Origin: an uncultured Mycoplasmatota bacterium
GTDB lineage: Bacteria; Bacillota_I; Bacilli_A; RF39; UBA660
Direction: 5' to 3'
DNA length: 30,705 bases
Assembly: GCA_900553765.1 (NCBI GenBank)
Contig: USET01000003.1
Location: 1 to 30,705, forward strand
The notes under the pieces were generated by a model that had not been told where the DNA came from, searched no databases, and saw only the letters and a program-made list of their open reading frames with translations. Positions 8,273 through 14,395 of the stretch are shown here, piece after piece (position 1 is the first letter of the stretch; each line of letters starts with the position of its first letter). Position numbers and translations under genes: made by a program.

Positions 8273-8804
8273 AATGTACAAGATAATCGCTTAAATAATC
8301 GACTCCGTTCATCACCGTATCTTTAATGTAGTATCCTATTTCTTTGATGCGATGATTTTTAGCATCTTTTACTTCTACGACATAAAGATAAGATTGTCCA
8401 TATTTTTCTTGTTTAGTACTAACTTGATATCGTTTGTATTTCTCTTGAATATTTTCTAATAAATCTAGATCTTCTCCGTAAAAATAGATCGTTCCCTTCG
8501 TAATATAGATACTATCTTTTACAAATGTTTTAGTATAAAGTGCGATTTCTTCAGTCGCGCATATAATCGTATCAATTCTCTTCTTTTTAAATTTTTTACG
8601 AAGTTTTCGAATGTTCAATTTTTTCGTTCGCCCTGATTGTTCCTTATTTAATTCTCCAGTTTGATCGTTTAAAAGAGTACATTCTGTAATTTTATCATTT
8701 CTTTCTATTTTATCTAAAAGCTTAGGTTCGGCAAGTCCGATTCCGATTAAATTTCCCTCTAAGTCTTTCACGATGTTACATAGTTCTCGTTCTACTTTTT
8801 TCAT
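8271..8804 (-). CDS. Orphan protein coupled to tcdA, weakly methyltransferase-like
   Basis: This 177-residue soluble basic protein is not a family I can name. Residues 12-45 ('EGNLIGIGLAEPKLLDKI' then 'ITECTLLND') have the spacing of motif I and the following acidic strand of class I methyltransferases. 'KRIDTIICATEEIA' near 75-88 would be a motif IV-like strand. However, the glycine-rich loop is poor, so an active S-adenosylmethionine site is doubtful. The middle is Lys/Arg-rich (RKLRKKFKKKR), which would suit nucleic-acid contact. Its ATG overlaps the tcdA stop (ATGA), so the two are translationally coupled. That places it with tRNA modification by association only. Confidence 0.7.
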   Translation of the reverse strand: MKKVERELCNIVKDLEGNLIGIGLAEPKLLDKIERNDKITECTLLNDQTGELNKEQSGRTKKLNIRKLRKKFKKKRIDTIICATEEIALYTKTFVKDSIYITKGTIYFYGEDLDLLENIQEKYKRYQVSTKQEKYGQSYLYVVEVKDAKNHRIKEIGYYIKDTVMNGVDYLSDYLVH

Positions 8805-9496
8805 ATGTTCTCCTCACAACTCAATCGATCATTTACGACGTAACTTGCACAGTATAGACCTGCAACACTCGGCACGAATGCAGTCGATCCAATTACTTTC
8901 GACTCGTTAGGGCATGGGAGTTCTTTACTACAAACGACGATGACATCATCACTTAAACCACGGTCTCTGATCTTCTTTCTCATCACGCGAGCGAGAGGAT
9001 CATTCTGTGTCCGCTTTAACTCCATAATTTCTACTTTGGTCGCATTTAACTTGTTTCCCGTTCCCATACATGAAATTAACTTAATATGATGTGTTTGTGC
9101 ATACTCGATCAAAGCAAGCTTCACATCTACGGTATCACAAGCATCTACGATATAATCAATTCCATATGGAAAAAGCAAATCTTCCACTGTCTCAGATGTT
9201 AGAAATTCTTGCATTCCAATCACTTCACATTCCGGATTGATATCTTTGATTCTCTCTTTCCATACTTCGACTTTTGATCTTCCTATATTAGAATGAAGCG
9301 CCATCAATTGGCGATTCAAATTCGTAATATCGATCGTGTCATGGTCGATCAGAATAAGTCTTCCTACACCACTTCGACACAATGCTTCTGTCGCATAGCT
9401 TCCAACTCCGCCTAATCCAACGACGAGAACCGTCAAGTTTTTAATTTTCTCTATTTTTTCACCGATCAATAATTCAAATCGACTCAATTGATCCAT
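8801..9496 (-). CDS. tcdA: tRNA threonylcarbamoyladenosine dehydratase (TcdA/CsdL)
   Basis: The 231-residue E1-like enzyme uses ATP to cyclise t6A37 of ANN-decoding tRNAs to ct6A. The nucleotide-binding loop GLGGVGS is at residues 27-33. The ATP/Mg signature D51-H-D then DITNLNRQ (56-63) is present, as is the conserved 'IDACDTVDVKLAL'-type segment near 116-128. 'GSTAFVPSVAGL' near the C-terminus is also typical. Length is normal for the family (230-270). GAGGTGA precedes the ATG. It follows the TM2 gene by 28 bases and overlaps the next gene by 4 bases, so these three probably form one transcript ending at the terminator near 8260. Confidence 0.93.
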   Translation of the reverse strand: MDQLSRFELLIGEKIEKIKNLTVLVVGLGGVGSYATEALCRSGVGRLILIDHDTIDITNLNRQLMALHSNIGRSKVEVWKERIKDINPECEVIGMQEFLTSETVEDLLFPYGIDYIVDACDTVDVKLALIEYAQTHHIKLISCMGTGNKLNATKVEIMELKRTQNDPLARVMRKKIRDRGLSDDVIVVCSKELPCPNESKVIGSTAFVPSVAGLYCASYVVNDRLSCEENI

Positions 9497-9524
9497 TTTT
9501 TCACCTCATTTATATATTCCTTTT

Positions 9525-9932
9525 TCACATGACAAAAGGAATACTAGATACATAGTAATATTTTTTCTTTTGAAATAATTGAATCAAGTCTAATAAAATA
9601 CCGATTCCAAAAAATCCAAAAGTGAAGGCATACAAGATTCCCATAAAATATTTACCTTCGTAGAATTTATGACCTCCAAGCCATCCTAGTAATAAACAAA
9701 GAGGAATGCTGATCCATTTACAATATGGACCACGAACGATTCCATAGTTGACAAACGGACGTTTTTTGTCACTGTCGAGAGGTCTACCTTGTTCGAATGT
9801 TTCTTCCTCTTGATATCTCTCTTCATATGGTCTCACTGACTCTTTTTGTTCTAACGTATATCCACAATGCTTGCAAATCGTACTACCAGGTTGAATCTTT
9901 CCTGCACAGTTAGGACAAATATTTTTCTTCAA
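9525..9932 (-). CDS. Zinc-ribbon TM2-domain membrane protein, TTG start
   Basis: The 135-residue protein has an N-terminal zinc ribbon, C6-x2-C9 and C20-x2-C23, then a charged linker rich in Glu and Arg (residues 27-58). A TM2 domain spans about 72-118: two hydrophobic helices with the motif GWLGGHKFYEGKYFMGILY. TM2 proteins are small membrane proteins of unclear function, so no biochemical role is assigned. The start is TTG at 9930-9932, supported by AAGGAGG seven bases upstream and by the ribbon starting immediately after it. No nearby ATG fits. It has its own extended -10 promoter and precedes tcdA. Confidence 0.85.
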   Translation of the reverse strand: MKKNICPNCAGKIQPGSTICKHCGYTLEQKESVRPYEERYQEEETFEQGRPLDSDKKRPFVNYGIVRGPYCKWISIPLCLLLGWLGGHKFYEGKYFMGILYAFTFGFFGIGILLDLIQLFQKKKYYYVSSIPFVM

Positions 9933-9970
9933 ACTGATTCCTCCTTATCATTCTTATTTGTATGCCTTTT

Positions 9971-9979
9971 ATTATACCA
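9971..9979 (-). promoter_or_regulatory. Extended -10 promoter of the TM2 gene
   Basis: TGGTATAAT lies 38 bases before the TTG start. The -35 position reads TTTTCT, which is weak, so the TGN extension probably carries the promoter. Confidence 0.6.
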
Positions 9980-9990
9980 TGTTTTACGAT

Positions 9991-10016
9991 AAAAGAAAAG
10001 ACACGCACGTGTCTTT
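9991..10016 (-). terminator. Rho-independent terminator of metK
   Basis: The stem AAAGACAC/GTGTCTTT (9997-10004 with 10009-10016) is followed on the minus strand by TTTTCTTTT. It lies 33 bases past the metK stop. Confidence 0.82.
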
Positions 10017-10048
10017 CAACCTTATTCTTCATCGCTTTTTCGAAAATA

Positions 10049-11212
10049 CTAAAGCGTTTTTAACGCTGCTTTAATCGCCTCTACCTTATCTGTTTGCTCC
10101 CATGATAGCTTGCTAGCATTCCATCCAAAGTGTCCATAATTAGATAAGGTTTGAAATTCTACTTTATCTAGAGAAAGTGCTTCTATCATCTGTGATGGTC
10201 TAAAATCAAACACAGTTTCAATAACGTGAAGAAGCGTCTCTTCTGGATATCGCGCAGTATCGAATGTATCGATTGAAATCGAGATAGGATTTGCTACTCC
10301 AATCGCATAACTTACGGAAACTTCACATTTACGACAGCAATTTGCAGCAACTAAATTCTTTGCAACATATCTCGTATAATAAGCTGCTGTACGGTCTACC
10401 TTGGTTGCATCTTTCCCACTAAAAGCACCACCACCATGATGGCCGATTCCACCATAAGTATCAGCGATGATCTTTCTTCCAGTTAAACCGCTATCTGCAG
10501 CAGGTCCACCTAAGACAAAACGCCCTGTCGGATTGACTAAAATCTGAATTGAAGCACTATCCCATCTTGCTTCTAATACTGGATCGATCACATGTGTTAG
10601 TAAATCTTTACGTAATTGCGCTAATTCGATATTTGGTTCGTGTTGTGTCGATATCAATATCGTTTGAATGCGTACAGGTTCCTCTCCATCGTATTCCATC
10701 GTCACCTGTGTTTTTCCGTCTGGTCTTAAATATGGAATCAATTGTTCCTTTCGTACCACTTCTAAACGGTGTGCTAATTTCGTTGCAAGTTCGTATGGAT
10801 ATGGCATTTTATTGTCCGTATCAGAACAAGCGTATCCATACATCATTCCTTGATCACCAGCCCCCAGTTGTCCAACGACATCTCGTGCTTGATCGACTCC
10901 CATCGAAATATCCTCAGACTGCGTACGAATATCTATATCGATTGGAATCGTGTTTCCATTAAATTCTAACGCATCATTGTCATAACCGATTTCACAGATC
11001 GTTTTTCTAATCAGTGGTTCTATTTCTATTTTTGCCTTAGAACGAACTTCTCCCATGACAAATACGCGACGATAACTCATCGATACCTCGACTGCCACAT
11101 GGCTCTCTGGATCTTCTTTCTTATATGCATCTAAAATAGCATCTGCTACTTGATCACACACTTTATCAGGATGCCCACAAGTGACAGACTCACACGTTAC
11201 TAATCTTTTCAT
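10049..11212 (-). CDS. metK: S-adenosylmethionine synthetase
   Basis: The 387-residue enzyme makes S-adenosylmethionine from methionine and ATP. The ATP-site motif GHPDK is at residues 13-17. The signature GAGDQGMMYGYA lies near 115-126, and the glycine-rich GGGAFSGKDATKVDR near 257-271. Length matches the family (380-400). GGAGGATAG precedes the ATG. The transcript leader carries a SAM-I riboswitch, so the product represses its own synthesis by transcription termination. It ends at the hairpin near 10005. Confidence 0.98.
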   Translation of the reverse strand: MKRLVTCESVTCGHPDKVCDQVADAILDAYKKEDPESHVAVEVSMSYRRVFVMGEVRSKAKIEIEPLIRKTICEIGYDNDALEFNGNTIPIDIDIRTQSEDISMGVDQARDVVGQLGAGDQGMMYGYACSDTDNKMPYPYELATKLAHRLEVVRKEQLIPYLRPDGKTQVTMEYDGEEPVRIQTILISTQHEPNIELAQLRKDLLTHVIDPVLEARWDSASIQILVNPTGRFVLGGPAADSGLTGRKIIADTYGGIGHHGGGAFSGKDATKVDRTAAYYTRYVAKNLVAANCCRKCEVSVSYAIGVANPISISIDTFDTARYPEETLLHVIETVFDFRPSQMIEALSLDKVEFQTLSNYGHFGWNASKLSWEQTDKVEAIKAALKTL

Positions 11213-11226
11213 TTCTATCCTCCACT

Positions 11227-11253
11227 AAAAAACTCCTTAGAAAGACTAAGGAG
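11227..11253 (-). terminator. Riboswitch-controlled terminator before metK
   Basis: The stem CTCCTTAG/CTAAGGAG (11233-11240 with 11246-11253) has a 5-base loop and is followed by six Ts on the minus strand. The metK ribosome site begins only three bases further on. The 5' arm can instead pair with the P1 3' strand (AGGAGCGCTCCT is self-complementary), which gives the antiterminated state. Confidence 0.92.
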
Positions 11254-11350
11254 CGCTCCTCATCTTTCGGTTTCCCGTAGGTTAGCACCACACACTATGG
11301 TAGGTTGCTGGGTTTCACAGGGCCTATCCCTCCACCACTCTTGATAAGGT
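11227..11350 (-). promoter_or_regulatory. SAM-I (S-box) riboswitch
   Basis: The minus strand at about 11350-11256 contains the conserved S-box elements in order. These are CTTATCAAGAG, GGTGGAGGGA, GGCCCTGTGAAACCC, GCAACC, GGTGCTAA and GAAAGATGAGG. P1 is CTTATC pairing with GATGAG. The aptamer is followed by a terminator hairpin and metK. With SAM bound, P1 is stable, the terminator forms and metK is off. Confidence 0.97.
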
Positions 11351-11364
11351 TACATACAATATAA

Positions 11365-11528
11365 ATGCTAGAAGGACAGTTAACGATAAAACCCAGTCTC
11401 CCAGGTGGGCATCACATGAAACACATTAGGATCCTTGCTCACAAGGGCAAGTTTTCAACACCGTATTTCAATTAGATTCCCAATCGTTATATTTTAGAGT
11501 TTTTTCTTAATCTTTATCCCTCTAGCAT
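11365..11528 (-). ncRNA. Structured RNA candidate, possibly 6S-like
   Basis: The minus strand forms a rod-like fold about 164 nt long. The ends pair as ATGCTAGAGGGATA with TGTCCTTCTAGCAT (14 bp, three of them wobble or weak). After a large asymmetric A-rich loop, TAACGAT pairs with ATCGTTA. Further in, GAAAAC pairs with GTGTTTC around one bulged base, and the apical hairpin is CCTTG-TGAG-CAAGG. A promoter TGATATAAT would start transcription near 11526, at the base of the closing stem. There is no open reading frame and no terminator directly after it. Long closing stem, big internal bubble and rod shape fit 6S RNA (an RNA-polymerase-binding RNA), but I cannot confirm conserved bases. It could also be a further leader element of metK. 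Confidence 0.5.
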
Positions 11529-11532
11529 CTTC

Positions 11533-11541
11533 ATTATATCA
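11533..11541 (-). promoter_or_regulatory. Extended -10 promoter for the structured RNA
   Basis: TGATATAAT lies 7 bases before the predicted RNA 5' end (about 11526). No good -35 is visible. It may also supply the metK leader if transcription continues. Confidence 0.6.
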
Positions 11542-11601
11542 TAATTATATGTGAAAAGATAGTAGTTATGTAGTTTTTTTGCCTAAATCTTTTCAACACT
11601 A

Positions 11602-11718
11602 TTAGTGCGAAGTTTTATAATCCATCATCGCTTTGTAAACTGCTTTGATCTTTTCTTTTTTATCGTGATTCATATCTACGAAATTTAAATGAAGTTGGTA
11701 TCCACTATCAAAACATAA
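11602..11718 (-). pseudogene. Short gene remnant or tiny ORF
   Basis: A reading frame of 38 codons ends in TAA at 11602-11604 and is closed upstream by TGA at 11719-11721. It encodes a protein-like string that includes GYQLHLNFVDMNHDKKEK and ends MMDYKTSH. The only ATG well inside it (11673) would give 23 residues and has no ribosome site. It looks like the C-terminal remnant of a lost gene, of a family I cannot name, although chance is not excluded at this length. Confidence 0.3.
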
Positions 11719-11721
11719 TCA

Positions 11722-11738
11722 ATCTTGAAAATCAAGAT
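11722..11738 (-). terminator. Weak hairpin after the TtcA-like gene
   Basis: The stem ATCTTGA/TCAAGAT with a 3-base loop lies 17 bases past the stop at 11755. The following TGATTATGTTTTG is a poor T-run, so termination here may be partial. Confidence 0.4.
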
Positions 11739-11754
11739 GACATTATTACATATA

Positions 11755-12597
11755 CTAATTGTCTTGTTTTGATGTTTGTTCTTTTTCGTAATACTCTAAG
11801 AAGCTATGTTTTTCTCCATTCCACCGATATCCTAAGATCGTATTCATATTTACATTTTCACTCGATTTAAAAATATGAATATCTGCATCTTCATATAAAC
11901 CCACCAATTCTTTTACAAGTCTTTTCATTTCTTCTCTTTTTCCACTACCCTTTTTCGTAACAGAACATGCACAATCGATAAACGTAAGTTCATTATAACG
12001 AACCCATGCTTCTATATCTTTTTCTTTGATGTAGTAAAGAGGACGAATGAGTTCCATTCCCTCAAAGTTGTCGCTATGAAGTTTCGGCAACATAGAAGAA
12101 TATTGACCAGTATAGATCATATTTAAAAGAATCGTTTCGATCACATCGTTAAAATGATGTCCTAAGGCGATTTTGTTACAACCCAATTCTTTTGCTTTCG
12201 CATACAAATTTCCTCTTCTCATGCGAGCACATAAATAGCAAGGTGTATTGTTGTAGCCAACACTTGTCTTTTCTGCAACCTTAAAAATGTCAGCGTGAAA
12301 AATCTCAGCATTGATATGAAGTTTCTTTAAATTTTCTTCTACTTTCTTTCGATTCTCCTCCTGATACCCTGGATCCATTACGATATAACTGACATCAAAG
12401 TCGAATTGCCCATGGCGTTTTAACTCCTCCATACATTTTGCGAGTAACATAGAATCTTTCCCACCACTAATGCATACTGCGATGCGATCATTCGGCTGTA
12501 TCAAATCATAATCTTTGATAGCTCTTACAAATTTACTCCATAACTTACGACGATATTTTTTTATAATACTTTTTTCTATTTTGCGATATTCTTCCAT
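11755..12597 (-). CDS. TtcA-like PP-loop tRNA thiolation enzyme
   Basis: The 280-residue protein has a PP-loop ATPase motif SGGKDS (residues 44-49), then C120-x2-C123 and, near the C-terminus, C209 and C211. TtcA uses three such cysteines to hold a 4Fe-4S cluster and inserts sulfur at cytidine 32 of tRNA. 'GHHFNDVIETILLNM' (146-160) is the typical helix of the family. The TtcA/TilS superfamily is firm; the exact tRNA position is inferred. I place the start at ATG 12597, where AGGAGG sits five bases upstream. The frame is open to 12696, but that extension would overlap uppP and cross its terminator. Confidence 0.85.
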   Translation of the reverse strand: MEEYRKIEKSIIKKYRRKLWSKFVRAIKDYDLIQPNDRIAVCISGGKDSMLLAKCMEELKRHGQFDFDVSYIVMDPGYQEENRKKVEENLKKLHINAEIFHADIFKVAEKTSVGYNNTPCYLCARMRRGNLYAKAKELGCNKIALGHHFNDVIETILLNMIYTGQYSSMLPKLHSDNFEGMELIRPLYYIKEKDIEAWVRYNELTFIDCACSVTKKGSGKREEMKRLVKELVGLYEDADIHIFKSSENVNMNTILGYRWNGEKHSFLEYYEKEQTSKQDN

Positions 12598-12623
12598 AAC
12601 GACCTCCTCATTTATCATATCAT

Positions 12624-12648
12624 AAAAAAAGAGATTATCACAATCTCT
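12624..12648 (-). terminator. Rho-independent terminator of popT-uppP
   Basis: The stem AGAGATT/AATCTCT (12630-12636 with 12642-12648) is followed by seven Ts on the minus strand. It overlaps the uppP stop codon. Confidence 0.88.
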
Positions 12649-13462
12649 ATAATACGAATAACGTCCATAAAATAACGATAATTCCCATAGCGACACGATA
12701 CCACATGAAAATTTTGAAATCGTGTTTTTTAATGTATTTCATTAAAAACTCGATACATAGAAGCCCTGTGATAAATGCTACTAAGATTCCGACTGCAAAA
12801 ATCCCTACATTAGATGCGATCAGTGTCACTGTATTATCTTTGAGTAGTGTTAAGAAAGATGCTCCAAAAATCACTGGTGCAGATAGATAGAACGAAAACT
12901 TCGCTGCATCCTCACGATTTAATTTCATCGCACGTGCTGCAGAAATCGTTGTTCCACTTCTCGAAAAACCTGGAATCAAAGCGAATACTTGAGCACATCC
13001 GATTACGAGAGCATCCGTCCATTTCATATCTTTAAATGATTTTTTTTGTTTAAAATATACGTCTGCTAGGTAAATGACAATTCCCATAAAGATGAGCGCA
13101 CAGGCAATTAAAATAAAGTTACCACGAACTAGTTCTTCGATCGTCGTTTCAAATAAAACTCCGAAAATAGCAGCAGGAATCGTCGCGATTAAAATAAACC
13201 ACATCAATTTTCCATCTGTCGATTTTGGCTTTGTAAAACCACTGATTAAAATCTTCCAGAAATCTTTAAAAAAGTAAATCAAAATAGCAAGTAACGTTCC
13301 TAAATGTAATGCGATATCAAACGTCATTGCGATGTTGCTTCCAATATCACTTCCAATACCAAAGACGTCTCTAAAAATAATGAGGTGAGCAGAAGAAGAA
13401 ATTGGTAAAAATTCTGCAATTCCTTGTACGATTCCTAAAATGATTACTTCTAACCAAAGCAT
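12647..13462 (-). CDS. uppP: Undecaprenyl-diphosphatase (UppP/BacA)
   Basis: This integral membrane enzyme of about 271 residues dephosphorylates undecaprenyl diphosphate, regenerating the C55-P carrier for wall polymers, and can confer bacitracin tolerance. The first motif is QGIAEFLPISSSAH, with its catalytic-region glutamates and His. The second is PGFSRSGTT, about 140 residues later. Both are intact, and about eight hydrophobic segments are present. Two starts are possible. ATG 13471 sits directly against the AGGAG, with no spacer, and overlaps the upstream gene as ATGAATAA. ATG 13462 has a 9-base spacer from the same AGGAG and is preferred. It is translationally coupled to the DUF368 gene. 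Confidence 0.96.
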   Translation of the reverse strand: MLWLEVIILGIVQGIAEFLPISSSAHLIIFRDVFGIGSDIGSNIAMTFDIALHLGTLLAILIYFFKDFWKILISGFTKPKSTDGKLMWFILIATIPAAIFGVLFETTIEELVRGNFILIACALIFMGIVIYLADVYFKQKKSFKDMKWTDALVIGCAQVFALIPGFSRSGTTISAARAMKLNREDAAKFSFYLSAPVIFGASFLTLLKDNTVTLIASNVGIFAVGILVAFITGLLCIEFLMKYIKKHDFKIFMWYRVAMGIIVILWTLFVL

Positions 13463-13463
13463 G

Positions 13464-14339
13464 TTATTCATCTCCTAACTTATAGGCAATGAGTCCACCG
13501 ATTGCCATGAAAATAATTCCTATTAAAATTTGCGGTACAGAAAATACTAGATTTTCTACCTCGTTATAAGTAGAAATTGGAATTGCAAGAATACTTGCAA
13601 AAATGAATCCCAACACTCCATAATATGTTTTTGTCTCAAACTTTTTCAATAAAAATTCGATGATTTTAGAAATGAGCACAATTCCTACTAACACACCAAC
13701 ACCAAAGATACCTGCAATCATGATATTCTCTCCTAAATTTTCGAATTTCGTAAGAGACTTTACGACCTTTAAGATTGGGTAATAATATCCGAGTAACATC
13801 AATACTAAAGACCCACTTACTCCTGGAATGACCATCGTTGCTGCAGCGATCATTCCGACGAAAAATAGAATTATGTATCCCCAAAGATCTAGACCACTCA
13901 AATTCACTTTTGCAGTCGTTCCGAATAATTGATCTGCAAATGCCATCACGATAACGAGTGAAAAAGTCATGAGAAGAATGATCCAACTAGAAATTTGTTT
14001 TCCCTCTTTCTTCCCCTTGACTTTGTGATATAACATTGGGATTCCTCCGATTACAAGTCCTACGAAAAATAATGTCGTCGGAATTGGAAAATGTTCGTAC
14101 GAACAATCGATCACACGACTCATCGATAAAATAGCCAGGCAAAGTCCAATCGCAATCGGCAATAAGAACTTAATATTTTCTTTTAAATTAGAGAAAAAGT
14201 GACTAATTGCTCCAATAAATCGTTCGTAAATTCCGAGTGTTAAAGCGAGCGTACCTCCACTGACTCCTGGAATAATATTGGCGATTCCCATGATAAAACC
14301 TTTTACTCCAAGAATGATATTTTCTTTTATTTTCTTCAT
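13464..14339 (-). CDS. popT: DUF368 undecaprenyl-phosphate translocase (PopT family)
   Basis: The 291-residue polytopic membrane protein has two copies of the DUF368 hallmark: IIPGVSGGT near residues 22-30 and VIPGVSGS near 169-176. This reflects an internal inverted duplication. DUF368 proteins are established as transporters that return undecaprenyl phosphate from the outer to the inner face of the membrane. AAGGAG lies 7 bases before the ATG. An extended -10 promoter stands just upstream. The gene overlaps or abuts uppP, so the enzyme that makes outward-facing C55-P and the protein that flips it back are made from one message. Confidence 0.92.
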   Translation of the reverse strand: MKKIKENIILGVKGFIMGIANIIPGVSGGTLALTLGIYERFIGAISHFFSNLKENIKFLLPIAIGLCLAILSMSRVIDCSYEHFPIPTTLFFVGLVIGGIPMLYHKVKGKKEGKQISSWIILLMTFSLVIVMAFADQLFGTTAKVNLSGLDLWGYIILFFVGMIAAATMVIPGVSGSLVLMLLGYYYPILKVVKSLTKFENLGENIMIAGIFGVGVLVGIVLISKIIEFLLKKFETKTYYGVLGFIFASILAIPISTYNEVENLVFSVPQILIGIIFMAIGGLIAYKLGDE

Positions 14340-14368
14340 GTACTCACTCCTTTTATTTTGACTTATCC

Positions 14369-14377
14369 ATTATACCA
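14369..14377 (-). promoter_or_regulatory. Extended -10 promoter of popT-uppP
   Basis: TGGTATAAT is 30 bases before the popT start and 19 bases past the addA stop. The -35 region (AGAACA) is poor. No terminator is visible between addA and this promoter, so read-through is possible. Confidence 0.6.
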
Positions 14378-14395
14378 TATTTTACTTCTTTTGTT

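Noticed and set aside
11365..11528. Plus-strand reading of the structured RNA
   Set aside because: The closing stem is symmetric, so either strand would fold, but only the minus strand has a promoter at the stem base, and all neighbours are minus.
12597..12696. N-terminal extension of the TtcA-like protein (33 extra codons)
   Set aside because: The extension overlaps uppP and its terminator and lacks a ribosome site; ATG 12597 has AGGAGG at proper spacing.
13666..13986. A 106-codon frame inside the popT gene
   Set aside because: It runs in another frame of a gene with clear family motifs, and its composition looks like a frame-shifted membrane protein.
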